From positions 558,001 to 622,000 of the forward strand of contig MCFL01000007.1 of NCBI GenBank assembly GCA_002102555.1: a DNA stretch of 64,000 nt, read 5' to 3'. The translations under genes were made by a program, and so were the position numbers. Of the stretch, positions 1-12,300 are shown piece after piece; positions within the stretch are counted from its first letter, which is position 1, and each line of letters starts with the position of its first letter. The DNA comes from Catenaria anguillulae PL171 (taxonomy: Eukaryota > Blastocladiomycota > Blastocladiomycetes > Blastocladiales > Catenariaceae). The notes below the pieces were generated by a model. That model worked only from the letters and a program-made list of their open reading frames with translations. It was not told the origin of the DNA and ran no database searches.

Positions 1-2188
1 ACTCGTCGGCAAGTTTCTTTTCCAATTCCTCGCCGTCCTTGTCCTCGTCGCCAAACTCGAGCTTGCCCTTGGCAATGTTGATCAACTTGATGTCCTCGTA
101 CGTGTCAATCGACTCGGCCAAATGCTCGTCATACGGGTCGTCAAGCAGCAGCACCTCGTACCCGCGGGCAGTCAGTGCCTCCAAGTAGGGCGACTTGCGC
201 ATGGCAACGACATTGGTGCCCGCCAAGTAGTAGATGCCCTTTTGGCCCTTGCGCATTCGCTCAACATATCCGTCAAGCGACGTCATGCCCGCATCGTCGG
301 CCGTCGAGTGGAATCGCAAAAGACGCACGAGCTTGATCTTGTTGCGCGAGTCTTCGGCAACGCCCGCCTTGAGGTTGGTCGCAAATGACTTGTAGAATGG
401 CGCGTAGGCGGTTTCGTTGAGCGACAGCGTGCGGATGGCTTGCAGGGTCTTGGCAATCACCTTGGTCTTGATGGCCTTGATGAGCCGGGTTTGCTGGATC
501 GTGTCACGAGAAACGGAGAGCGGGAAGTCGTCCGAATCGATGACCCGCGGAGGAAGCTGAGGTACCGAGGGAGGAAGTCGATCAACTATATTTTTGTTTT
601 GTTGTGTTCGCGTTGGTCAGTATCTCACAGCGCCAACCGGGAAAAACGTGAGGGTAGCAACATACCTCATCCGTGATGAACACGCGCCGAACAAACAACT
701 TGATGTTGCGAATGTACGATCGGGTGCAGTCTGCATCAAGTTCATCTCTGGCCGCTTGGGAATGTACACGAGTGCCTTGAAGTTTGTGTTGCCCTCGCCC
801 GCAAAGTGCACATAAGTCGTGGGATCCTCAAACTGCTTGAAATACGACTTGTAAAACTCATTGTGCTGCTCGCTCGTCACCTCGCTCGGCGGCCGCGTCC
901 AGATGGGCTTGTTGGTGTTGACCTGGTCCCACACGGTCACGTTCTTGGTGATGGTCGTCATGCCGTCGTCTTCGGGCTTCTTTTCCGCATCTTCCACCTT
1001 GAGATCGTCCTCGTCGTCCGTGTCGTCGCCCTTTCCTTCTTTTCCGCGTCGGCGGCCTCGTCGCCCTTGGGCTTGTCGGCGTCATCGGCAGAGGGTTCCT
1101 TGGGCACCTTGATTTCTTGGGTCTCGATGCGCGACATGTAGATTGGGAAGTCAACAAACTCCGAGTACTTGTTGATAAGGTCCTTGAGCTTGGACTCTTG
1201 CAGGTACTCCTTGGCCTCGGGCTTCAAAAACAAGTTGATGCGAGTGCCGCGCTGGAGATCGGGGCCTGGGAAACACATGCGGGAAGCAACGTCAATGGAA
1301 ACATGCATGACGATGGGTACAGCAAAGAAAGCGTGCCTTGCGTGTCCTCGTACACCTCGAACGTCTCGCTGCCTTCCGACTCCCACACGTACTGCTTGGT
1401 GTCGTTGAAGTGGTGCGAAATCACTTGAACCTTTTCGCCACGAGGAAAGCAGAGTAGAAACTGGATTCGTGACACAAAGGTGAGCTTAGTGTGCTGTGGC
1501 TGCACTGGAAACAAGCGGGATTGTGAGCAGTACGTACCCAATACCGAATCGGCCGATCAAGGACGAATCCGACTGTGCCTTCTTGAGCTCTTGCACAAAC
1601 TCGCGCGTGCCCGACTTGGCAATGGTTCCGAGATTGTTCTATCATACCCAGCAGTGCCATGAAGTTTCGCCTCGTTAGCAAAAATGCGCAAGTCGTCATC
1701 CACACATTCGTCCAGCGCGCGAGCGCACCTTGAGATCCTCTTGGTCATGCCGACGCCCGAATCACGAATACTCAACACCTTGCGCTCGGCATCCGTGGTA
1801 ATGGTGATGTTGAGATGCGGGTTGGCCTCGAGAATCGACTTGTCGGTGAGCGACAAGAAGCGCAGCTTGTCGACAGCGTCCGAGGCGTTGGAAATGAGTT
1901 CGCGGAGGAATGCATCTAACGCAGGTCCAGTGCACAAGCGTGAGTTGGTCGGCGATTCCGCTGGATGCGAGACGGACGTGAGCGAATTGGCAACAAACCT
2001 TGCGACTTGTACACGCTGTGCACGAGGATGTCCATGAGAGCGGCGGCCTGCGAGCTAAACTCGTGCTTTTCGGCACCGGCCAAGGCGTTGGGCGAGCCGC
2101 CGAGCGTGGCGAGCAGGGCGGTAAGGGCCAGCAGGCCGAGCACGGTCCAAGACCGGAGGCGTGATCTTGAGTGTTGAGCAGAATGCAT
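1..2188 (-). CDS. HSP90B1: Endoplasmic-reticulum Hsp90 (GRP94/endoplasmin-like), 3' end off window
   Basis: ATP-driven chaperone of the ER lumen. The start at 2188 (alternative in-frame ATG at 2203) gives a hydrophobic signal peptide. Hsp90 blocks follow: [44 protein letters not shown], an acidic charged linker (about 1000-1090), and the GRP94-like [16 protein letters not shown] and [13 protein letters not shown]. My exons (minus): 2188-1999, 1915-1729, 1638-1538, 1460-1337, 1265-666, 585-<1. The fourth intron (1336-1266) starts with GC, not GT. The frame must be shifted by one base about five times (near 1740, 1440, 1045, 750 and 520), always inside conserved sequence. The C-terminus, and so any KDEL-type signal, lies outside the window. 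The ER assignment rests on the signal peptide and GRP94-like linker and motifs. Cytosolic Hsp90 is unlikely; TRAP1 is excluded by the charged linker. Confidence 0.88.
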
Positions 2189-2203
2189 CTTGGCGGTATT
2201 CAT

Positions 2204-5200
2204 TGGGTGTGCAAGTGCGGGGCCAAGTCCAAAGGCCAAATGCATGGCGAAAGGGTTCAAGCGTCCGTTGGTTCCACGCGAGCGGCAAAGTGCTTCGTAC
2301 TTTTCAATTCTCGTGCCGGTGCGGGCGACGGATCGCGACGAACACGGCGGAACACGACACTGCCTCTGGCACGTGAGCTGAGACCTTTTTTGACGTGGCA
2401 GCCCGTATCCCAGGTTCCCATGAGCGCGGGCGAAAACCACAGTCTGAGCGGGTGCCAGAGATACGGCAAAAGAAGGCACAAGTGTGCAGCCCCGGTGTCT
2501 CTGCCAAAGTCCCCAATCCGGGCGAGAAGATGAGCTTGACCTCAGGCTGATTTGAGAAAGATGGGATGGGACTGCACTTCAAACGTTGGCCACGTCGAAA
2601 CAAACGGCCGTGAGCCAGCTAAGTTCTTGCCACGCTTATTGCATTTCACTCGGGGCAATGGCAAGCTATTCGGCCGTTCTCCTGCCTCGGCTCGGCTGTT
2701 GAGCCTAACGTGCGACAGCTTGGCCCTCTGTGTATCGCAGGCCGATCGACTCGTGCTCAACACAAGATTGCCTCTCGTTGTGCTGATCACAGGACCGTTG
2801 TGCGTTCACTTCGTCGAAGCCGGCTCTGCCCCCACAAGACGGGCCCTTCGCAACCCGCAAAGCGCGGCGTGGCGAAACGAGATTGCGACACCCGTAAAGG
2901 CCTCGCCGTCCACATCCAAGCACATGTCTCACGCCGGCGCAAGACAGACGAAGGTCGAGCCAAAGCGCGGCTCAGGCCACGTTTGTTGCGGAAGAAACTC
3001 GCGCACTCGAGTGATTTGAGCCGACAGTGCCGGTGGGGGAGGGGGCGTAGGTAGGCGACCGATATCGCGACTCCGACGCCGTTTGACGACGTTGTGGTCC
3101 AGGTTTTTCAGCAACTTGCGGTATCCCCACGCTTTTGTCGCTATTTTTTCGTTTTATCTGTGGATATCATGTACCGCAGTTACTCCGATGATAACCTGTC
3201 TATACGATATGCCTGTAAGTCAATCGTAAGCAAGAAGATTTTTTTTTTTCTATCTTGAGTGCATTTTCAACCTTCCATGAATCAATGACATGTGTTTACC
3301 TAACAAGGCTCGATACATACGTAGCACTTGAGCTCAAAAGACGAAACGGCCAGCATTAATATTTAGTAGACAGGTCCAACAGCAATGTGAAGCGACAAGC
3401 ACAGCATGACCCGTCATCTGGACTGAAGACCAGCGAAGACCATGAGCAGGCATCCGTTGTTGGCGCCCTGTTGTGCTGCTTTTTGAGTACATACGCATCG
3501 CTATGGATTCGCCATCATCGGTGCGACGGCTCAAAGCAAACCTCTCGGATGATGGAATTCAAATACTCGAGCAGCCCGTGGCCGCTCACCTCAGCAACCG
3601 CACAACCCCTCGCATCAACACCAACTCGACTGGGACGCGACGATGCTCTCCTCTCACCCGCAACAATTTCTCGAGTTCACGCCGCTTCTTTGGCTTTTAC
3701 CAACAACAACCGTCAACATCACGCAAAACTTGCCCATCCTCGGAATGTACCTCATTCGTTTCTCTCTTTGAATCACCATGCTTTCGCGTCGATTCCTCTC
3801 TTCGCGGCCTGAAAAGCCGACAATCTGTCCCGTTTCTTTGATCTTCGCAAGTCTCGACGACCGCCCTATAGTGGGAGCAGCTTGGACGGTTTGAATGGGA
3901 ACCTGAGCAGGACTGGGTCTGTAGCTCAATTGCGACCTCTTTCCCAGAAGAGCCAGGTAATATCATTGTCGTGTTTGTTCCTCGCTGCACACCATTTTGC
4001 CGGTGCCCTACTGCACACGCAGGCGGCCGCGCAAGGTGGGGTGGTCCTTGCTTGCATTTTCGTTTTGTCACGCATACCCCTCCTCCTTTTCACTGTCAGA
4101 GCTGATTCCTTTGGGTATCGTATCGAGCTTTCTTCGTGTCCTGTCGGCAATCAGTCCTTGGTAAAATTTGGGTTTGCATCTTGGAAGAGGGGTGGCGGTC
4201 GGTGACGAGGTCGGCCTTAGCCTTCCATGACGCCAAGGACGAGTACCCCGGAGCCATTGACTGTTTCTTGTTGTCGGCAACATACGCGTCGAGCGTTCAC
4301 CATGTTGCCCGGGGGTCCGACTCGCTGCTTGTCTCGTGGATGAATACGCTAATTCTGTCGCTCCCATTGGCTCCTTTCCTTAAGTCATCTGCCAGTCGCA
4401 TGCTTCGCAGGGTACTAACACCGGAGGGATTACCCCTCCATGTACAGTGTGTCTTAGTAGACTGCCCTCTTGCTCGTGAGGCATGCAAGCACACACATGA
4501 TACCAAAGAGAAAACTCAAGTCCGCCAATTTGAGTCCGCCGGCTTTTCTACTAGATTTTGCGCCATTGACTCGTTGTGGTATGTGCACACACCTTACCTT
4601 CACGTCGAGCATGAAGTCATTCGTTTCGCTTTATCGGGGTATTCATGGCGGCTCATAGCGCAGTGGAAATTGGTTCAAGATGTGTGGCAATCGTGGGATC
4701 GAGGACCATTGATGCAATTTTGTCTGCCTTTCCAGTGTCAATATGTTTGCAAAGAACCACTTGCAAGTTACTCCCACATTCAGCTCGATCGTGATGTCTC
4801 TGATTGATTCGGCGCCAATGAAAGTCGACTCGACCGGCATGGATTCGAGGCCACAAGACGAGGCACGCGGGTCTTGGTGTTTATTCTACCTAGACGATTC
4901 TGCGCGTGCGTACAGCTGGCTGCATAGGAAACGGGACAGAGGGGACTCCTACCTAAAATGAGAGCGGGACAACGAAACAGGAGGTGAAAGCGAACGGCAT
5001 AGTTCTCAAGTTGGATATGCAACTGTAAGACATTGAACAAAAGCAGCCGAAGGGACTGCCGAAAGCTCCATGCATCGGCTAGTGCTACTAGGGCAGTAAA
5101 TCCATGCCCACTGTTATTGCCAATTATGTCGTTTGGATCCATGCCGCTGCGGGCGGGGCTTTGCTCACCAAGTTGCGACAGCGTCAGTCAGTGTATTAAC

Positions 5201-5644
5201 CCCTTGACTACGGGGTTACATTCGAATGTAACTTTTTTTTCAAACGTGAATATCATCCGCATTTCGAATAAGAACACTATAGAAATTTCAGGCCAGGTAG
5301 GTCAGGCTCCCCTCAACACATTTCCAGGTAGCTTGGGATTGTCATGTTCCCGCCTGCCCGATACGCTGTGAAGTCGCAAGTGGCATGGCCGATGGTCGCA
5401 TGCTCGTCAAGAGCCAACAATGAACCGCATCGAACATCCAAGAAGCATTAGCGGCGCTGACGTTCGTTCGACATTTGTTCCAAGACCTTCCGAGGCGAAT
5501 CCTCATGACGACGCCGCACCCATGCAAGAAGTAATGAGCAGAGTAATGAGGCTCTGTACGAAAGATGAAATCTACCGATTCAACATCCAATTTGACCTTA
5601 AGAAACCTGTCCCATCACCGACACTGAGACCACGCCGTACCGCC
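2204..5644. other. Gene-poor stretch, no supported gene
   Basis: Several overlapping open frames of 60-220 codons occur on both strands, but none shows a recognisable domain, coherent codon use across exons, or a convincing start and splice pattern. The longest (4136-4807, +) has no family features I can name. A short hydrophobic stretch around 3680-3780 (+) ends quickly. I found no rRNA or clear tRNA. It may hold promoters of the flanking genes (ER Hsp90, -, and the BAR gene, +), decayed sequence, or an unrecognised multi-exon gene. Confidence 0.5.
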
Positions 5645-6528
5645 ATGAGCTGGTATGCCAGACTCTGATCCACGCCACCACCACACCAACCGCCTGCTCG
5701 CTGACGCACGCCCTCTACACCCTGCAATACAGGAAAGGATTCACCAAAGCCGTCAACCGTGCAGGCACCTCGCTGCTGCAAACCGCGGGCGCCATCGAAA
5801 AGACAACTGACCGCGACTTTGACGACGAAGAGCGGCGGTTCAAATCGCTTGAAGCCAAAATCGACCGCCTGCACCGCGAATCCAAAGGCTACCTCGACTC
5901 GCTGCGTGCCCTGTCCCTCGCGCAATCACGCATGGCCATGACCATTGACGCCTTTTACGACGACGCACAACCGCTGAGTCCCGCTGCTCGCCAGTACAAG
6001 ACGGTGATTGACCACCTCGAAGACCAAGTGCGCACCACGGTCGACACAGAGTATCGGACCACGGTGCTCGATCCGCTCGGCAGGTTTGTCGAATACTTTC
6101 CCGACTACAACGAGGCAATCAAGAAGCGCGGCCACAAGTTGCTTGATTTTGATGCCGTGCGTGCGAAGCATCGCAAGCTAGTGGAAAAGCCCAGCGACGA
6201 TCCCTCACGGTTGCCGAGGGCCGAGGAGGAAGTGAATGAGGCGCGCCGTATGTTTGAGGCACTCAACGTCCCGCTCAAGGACGAGCTGCCCAAAGTGTTG
6301 GCGTTGAGGACAACGTACTTGGAGCCCACGTTTGAGGCGCTCGTTAAGTTGCAGTATGCCTACTATTCGCAGGCATTGCACGCATTGGATGGGTTGCAGG
6401 GGCAGTTGGTGGCGGCAGGCGTCAGGGCTGACAATCCCGAGCAGGCAGATCGGGCCTTAGAGGGCGTTGTGGAGCAGACTTTGGCAGAGATGCGCGGGTT
6501 GGGCATTGTGACTGGCGCATTGGTTTGA
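5645..6528 (+). CDS. RVS161: BAR-domain protein, Rvs161/Hob3-like (amphiphysin family)
   Basis: N-BAR protein that binds and bends membrane at endocytic and actin-rich sites; in yeasts it works as a heterodimer with Rvs167. The first exon is only 8 nt (5645-5652, ATGAGCTG). An 80-nt intron follows (5653-5732), and exon 2 (5733-6528) restores the typical start MSWKGFTKAVNRAG. The 267-aa product matches the usual size and spans the BAR fold almost entirely. Family blocks include KGYLDSLRAL, YRTTVLDPLGRF, RAKHRKLVEKPS, SRLPRAEEE and FEALVKLQ. There is no SH3 domain, which places it with Rvs161/Hob3 and not Rvs167. The frame is intact. I chose this start because the short exon reproduces the conserved MSW N-terminus. 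Confidence 0.95.
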
Positions 6529-6612
6529 TTGTTGTATCCCTATCATGTGTAGGTTGGAAATGATGTTTAAAACGGCATGGAATGGAAGAAAAATCTATAA
6601 AGTGCAAGAATC

Positions 6613-6629
6613 CACACACACACACACAC
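6613..6629. repeat. Short (CA)n microsatellite
   Basis: An uninterrupted CA dinucleotide run in the short gap between the convergent Rvs161-like and Chs4-like genes, probably in a 3' UTR. Confidence 0.8.
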
Positions 6630-6655
6630 AGTTCCCAATGGCCACAAACATGGCA

Positions 6656-7894
6656 TTACATGACCACGCAATCTTCCTTTTGCCGCTTGACCTGCTTGTA
6701 ACTGGCCTTCATACTAGTATTCATTTCCTGCAACCTCTCCATGGCCTTTCGATTCCCCTGAGCGGCACTGCGCTGATACCACCTCCTGGCCTCATCCACA
6801 CTCTGCGCGACGCCCACGCCCATCTCATAATAATACGCCACCGCAAACTCGGCCTTGCTCAACCCTTTATCGGCGGCCCTCCTGGCCCACGCAAACGCCT
6901 GCCCATCGTCGGGCGGCAACACGCCCTCGGCGCCCTCGAGGTACCATCCCGAAAGTGCCAGCTCCGCATCGGGATGCCCCTGCTCTGCCGCACGCGTAAA
7001 CCACATGATACTCGTCTTTGGGTCGCGCGGACACCCAAGATCGCCCTCCTCAAAACACGTGCCGAGGCGAAACTGCGCTGGCGCATATCCCAACTTACCG
7101 GCTTGCGTATACAACTCCAAGGCATAGGCCGGGTCGGGCAAAATCAAGTGCTGGATCTCACGCAACCTCGGGTCACGCCCGCCCGGGGGATCCGGTTCAT
7201 GAACCATGGCCAGCTCGTGCAAGGCGTGTGGGTGGTCAGCGTCGGCCACGGCCGCGGCACGTTTCAGCATCACGAGGCCCTCGCGCGGGTTGGCTGCGTA
7301 TCCGAGCTCGCCGTACAACAGACCACACCCAGCTTGTACAGGGCGGCCGGATCGCCCAGGCTTGCGGCTTTTTTAAAGAATTGCACGGCACGGTGTGTGT
7401 CGCGCTTGGTCCCTGCGCCAATCTCGTAGCACACGGCCACGCGATACGTGGCGCCTGGATGGCCCAGCTTGCTTGCTTGCAAGTACAAGGAAAAAGCCTT
7501 GTCATGGTCGAGCGCCAAGCCCAGCAGAGCATTTCCATGGCATTCTGCCAAGTACACCATGGCGTCGGCAAACGGTGGGGTTTTCGCGAGCCCGTTGAGA
7601 CCGCCGGGCCCATGAGTGGCCAGGCGCTTGACCCATTTCAGGGCTTCGGCGTACAACTGCTGGATTGTTTGGTGGCCGAGCGGGGTCTGGGTCGGTGGCG
7701 GCCACTTGGTCGGCCAGCGACACGAGGTAGCGGATAAAGTCGAGGTGTGCTTCCGGGTCGAGCGATTGTAGCGTGGTGGCGCGCAATTGGTCCAAGGGTA
7801 AGGACGTGTCGATGCGCAAGGCACGTTGCGTGGGTTCTGACGATGCGTCGGGGAGAGGTTGCGGGGGGCGGCCGCGGCAACAATGGGGGAAAAG

Positions 7895-7926
<32 letters not shown>

Positions 7927-8700
7927 AGGTGGAGGAGGCTGCTGGTAGTAACCCTGCTGTTGCTGTTGAGGCTGCTGCTGCTGCTGCTGTTGGTAGTAGA
8001 AGCCTTGTTGTTGTTGTTGCGGGTGTTGGTGAACAGGTTGTCGTGGTGGTGGCGGTTGCTGGTATTGCTGCGGGTGATATTGCTGTTGCTGCATGGCGGG
8101 TTGTTGCTGGTAGTACGGGTGAGGTTGTTGCTGGTGGTGGTGTTGCATCATGGGTGGTTGTTGCTGCTGAGGGGGTTGGGCATAGTAACCCCCGTTGGGT
8201 GGTTGTTGGCCAGTGGCAGCAACGGGAACGGGAACGGGCACCGGGCGACGGCCAGTGACCATGGGCTGCATGTGCTGAGGCGGCGGTGGCTGGTAGTAGC
8301 CCTGTTGGGGTTGCTGTGCTTGGATGGGTCTGGCAAACGAGTGGACGGGCGGCGCGTGATGCAGCTGGCCTTGACCCTGTCCCTGTCCCGGGTGTGAATG
8401 GTGACCTTGGTGGTCAGAAGAGGAAGAGGAAGAGGCCGACTGCCACGATTCCATTCGCTGAGTGGCGGCGAGTGACGGAACGGGGGGCGGGGCATGGCCG
8501 CTGTACTCGCGATGAGCGGCAGATGCAGCTGCGGACGAGGACGAGGAACGAGCGGGTGCGGCGGCGTTGGCGGAATGGGCCGAGTGGTGCGAGTGGTGCG
8601 AGCCGCCCGTGTGCTGGAGTTGGAGTGGGTTGGGCACGCCGCCCGAGGACGAGGCGGACGGCTGGCGGGTGTGGTTGGTGTTGGGGTTGTGACTCTGCAT
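6656..8700 (-). CDS. Sel1-repeat protein, Chs4/Skt5-like chitin synthase activator, CaaX terminus
   Basis: Likely activator or adaptor of a chitin synthase at sites of wall growth. The N-terminal half is low complexity (Ser, His, then long Gln/Pro/Tyr tracts, about 7890-8400). The C-terminal half has a run of Sel1 repeats, for example GHPGATYRVAVCYEIGAGT, GDPAALYKLG, GYAPAQFRLGTCFEEGD and GLSKAEFAVAYYYEMGVG. It ends CVVM, a CaaX prenylation box; yeast Chs4/Skt5 also ends in a prenylated CaaX. Roughly 680 aa after restoring three frame breaks: one base missing in a C-run near 7872, one extra base near 7690, and one missing near 7318. Start at 8700 (MQSHNPN). A prenylated Sel1-repeat protein is the secure part; chitin synthase regulation is inferred from family resemblance. 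Confidence 0.85.
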
Positions 8701-9379
8701 GGTCAGTTGCCGGACGTATCGGTAGTTCCGTCAGGAGATGAAGATGAGGGCCACAGCTATGTACGACACAGAAACTTGAGCTTGAACGTAACAGCTGCAG
8801 CCCAGGAAGGCTAGGCAAGTGCAAGTGCAAGTGCGGCCATTGGCGTCGAGGCTGAGGTTGAGGTTGGTCGACAGAGTCGGATCGGCGGCCCCTCTTGTTC
8901 CCAAATGCCACATGACCCTGTCCTGTCCGCGTGCTGTCCGCGTGACCTAAATGGCCATCCAACAACCATATACTTATTAATTATAACACACGCAAGAATC
9001 GTTTAGAGTAAAGTCACGAGGCCATGGTTATGGTTATGGTTATGGTTATGGTCAAGATGCCATTCATTGAGCAAAGGAAGTACCCCTACTCTATACGTAT
9101 ACTCGATGCAACCCTCTGGCTCTGGCTCTGCCTCTTACTCCGGTCCTCGACTGCCCAAGTCATTAAGTAACCAGACCATCCCCGGTCTCCTCGCCGTCGC
9201 CAGCACTCCTGTCTCGCACCCGAACCCGCTCTTCTCCTCCCTATCGTAGCTATTCCCACTTACATTCTTCTCTTGCACACACACACTCTCTCTGTATCGC
9301 CCACCCAACGTCAAAGCCAAAACCATAACTTTTCCGCCCGATCCACGCTTTTCTCAGTCTCACCCACCACCAGCACAAT
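8701..9379. other. Divergent intergenic region with TTATGG repeat
   Basis: Shared upstream region of the Chs4-like gene (-) and the RAD5/HLTF-like gene (+). It contains a hexanucleotide repeat at about 9024-9052 and AT-rich sequence near 8970. I see no coding exon. Confidence 0.6.
9024..9052. repeat. Hexanucleotide tandem repeat (TTATGG)n
   Basis: Four to five near-perfect tandem copies of a TTATGG unit, followed by a single-base change, in the divergent promoter region. It resembles neither TTAGGG telomere repeats nor a known binding site I can name. Confidence 0.85.
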
Positions 9380-12300
9380 ATGAATCCAGCTTGCCTGATC
9401 CTGGGCCTGGCACGGCAGTTCCTGCCAACCCACGGAAACGCCCAAGCGACATTGTCCGCCCCGATGATCGCGACAATGCCAAAAAATTTGCCGCTTCATC
9501 CTCGTCAGCTTCGTCCTCTGCCTCGGATCTTCCCATCCCACTCCCCGTCGGTAACGGTGCTTCCCGCTCGCTTCCCTGGGCTGCATCTTCGCAACCGCCA
9601 CTCGTGACTCCCAAACCAGAGCCCATTCGTGCGTCGCCTGCCACGCAAATTCAGGCACATCTCCAGCAGCCCACGTCGGTCCAGGAGGCCATTCAAGCCA
9701 CGACGTGCATTGACTTGAACGACGACGACCAGTTTCTCATCGAGTGTGTCCGCCTCTACACCGATGTCGTTGGTTTGTATTCTTCTGTTCCCATGCATTT
9801 TCTGCCATCCAGCCTGCTTGCTCTAGCTCGCAACTCATCCTTGACAATTCACAGGCATTGAAGATCACTTTGGCGTAACTCGCCGAGGTGACAAGCTGCG
9901 TCTCACCTGCGATCTCTCCGTGTCGTCTTCTTCTTCTGCCGACAATTCGTCCGATCCAGATCTCGACTCGGACTCGGCCACCATCCGCGTCGACAACACC
10001 TTGGGCGTTTCTGTCGGCTTCTCCGCCGCGGATTCGCAAAGGTCATTGCCCCACTCGTCCTCGCAAACCGCATTCAACTGTCGGCCACAGTCGAGGCAGA
10101 CGCAAACGAAACATCCATCCCTATCGCCGTCAATGTGCTGACGCCTTCCGAAAACGATTCCGTGATTCGCGCCGTCCTCAAGCATTTCAAGCTCTACCAA
10201 GATACACTCACCACCACGTCCGCCATCACCTCTGCTTCTTCGTCATCATCCGGCAGCGCTCCATCGGCTGCTGCTCGGGCCCGTGCAGCGGCTGCCGCTG
10301 CTGCTGCCGCTGCCATGGCCCCTTACTATGCAAAATACCCGCCGCCGCCGCCGCCGCCCGGCATGCCCAGCGCCGTTCCAGGTGGAACCGCCGCCTTCAA
10401 CAACGCCTACATTGCGCGTCAACAACAAATGGCCATGATCCAGGCTCAGCAACAGCAAGCACATGCCCAGCAACAAGCCCAGTTTGCTCAGCAGCACTTG
10501 CTCATGATGGCCCAAGTCAAGTCCGAGGCGACGGCCAATGCCATCAAAAACGGACTTGCAGCCGCAGCCGCAGCGGCCGCTGCACAACAACAACAACAGC
10601 AGCAGCAGCAGCAGCAGGCAGCCACCACGGCCGCCATGCTCGGCTTGTGCGCTCAGCCTCGTCGGCATCGTCCGCATCTGGCACCTCGTCACCTTCGCTG
10701 TCGCAACACCAGCTCGGGCAACCGGGCATGCAACTGCAGCCACAAATGACTCGGCCCATTGTTGCCGACGAGGAATGGCAACGCTTGCTTCAACTTGGCC
10801 AAGACCTCAATGACCAGTCGCGGTCGGCCATTCTCGACTCAGTGGGGCTCAAAGAACAAGACTTGGCCAACTTGCGCGAGGCACCGCAGCCTGAAGGGCT
10901 GCTGACACCCTTGCTACCCTATCAGCGGCAGGGGCTCGGGTGGATGATTCAGGCAGAGCATCCAAAGGAGCCGACCGAGGAGGCAGAGAGTCAGTTTTGG
11001 TTGGTGCGCACGGTTCAGAGTGATTTGGCGCCCAATGGGTTGCCGACGGAGCAAAGTGTTGAGCACAAGGTGTATCTGAATACGGCCACAAATTCGGTTG
11101 CACAGGGAAAACCCAGGTTGGCACGTGCGGGGTACGTAAACATTGGTTTTTTCTCATTTGGTATGGGATTCATCGACTCGGACTTACTTGTTTAATGTGT
11201 GAGCCTTTTAGATTGATTGCCGACGACATGGGCCTGGGAAAAACGATTCAAGTGCTTGCTCTGATCCTTTCCTCACCCACAGGCACCCCATTTTTGCCCG
11301 CGGCCGAATCGTGCGGCGTGTCGGACCACTTTTGCAACACCACGCTGATTGTCTGCCCGCTATCGGTCGTATCCAACTGGGAATCGCAAATCCGCCAACA
11401 CGTTGAAACATCGCGTCTCAAGTACTATGTGTTCCACGGGCCACAACGCAAGCGCGACCACAAGTATCTTTCGTCGTTTGACTTGGTCATCACCACCTAC
11501 GAAACTCTGGCCACTGTTCCCGACGACAAGTGCCCGCTGCACAAGGTGCGATGGCGCCGCGTTGTGCTGGACGAGGGCCACAGCATTCGTACGCGCGGCA
11601 CAAAAAAGTCGATTGCCGCATGCTCGCTGTTTGCCGAGCGCAAGTGGGTGCTTTCGGGCACGCCGCTGCAAAACAAGCTCGAAGACTTGTATCCATTGCT
11701 CAAGTTTATGGAATTCTACCCGTTCGACAACCTCGACATTTGGAAGGGCACGTTTGATGCCCCCATTCGCAAGGGTAACCCGCGCGCGCTCGAAAAGTTC
11801 AAGGCGCTCATGCAAACCATCTGCTTGCGCCGGACAAAGCGCATGAAGCTTAACGGCAAGCCCTTGCTTGAACTTCCGCCGTTCCGGTCCATTGTCCACA
11901 AGATTGGGTTCAACCCGGCGGAACGCGACTTGTACGCAAAATGGGAGGCAAAGACGCGCGTGACGCTCGAGGAGGTGCTCAAGAGCGCAGAGGAGCGCGC
12001 GTATGCGCGGCAAATGGGGTATCGGTATGCGCCCGGGGCAGGCAATGCTCAGGCCAATGGGTGCTTGCTCAAGTACCTCACGCGGCTCCGCCAGTTGTGC
12101 AATCACCGGGCGCTGGCCGAAAAGGACAAGGCGCCAAAGGGCGGAGGCGTTGCGCGGGTGTTGGCGTTGCTCAGGGAAAACGCTGGCGAGGATTGTCCCA
12201 TGTGTTTGAATGCCATGCGCAACCCGAGCATCACCATGTGCGGACATTGGTTTTGTTTTGCATGTTTGGAGCCTGCGGTCAAGGCATCGAGGGAGTGTCC

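Noticed and set aside
4650-4690. tRNA-like A box (TAGCGCAGTGG) and GGTTCAAG
   Set aside because: The A and B box-like words are too close together and no cloverleaf can be drawn.
4136-4807. 223-codon plus-strand open frame
   Set aside because: No domain, no plausible splice partners and no signal of coding by composition; a frame of this length is expected by chance in such GC-rich sequence.
7747-8700. Plus-strand frame full of LLL/VVV across 7747-8397
   Set aside because: It is the antisense of the Gln/Pro/His tracts of the Chs4-like gene.
9024-9052. Telomere-like repeat
   Set aside because: The unit is TTATGG, not TTAGGG, and the array is short and internal.
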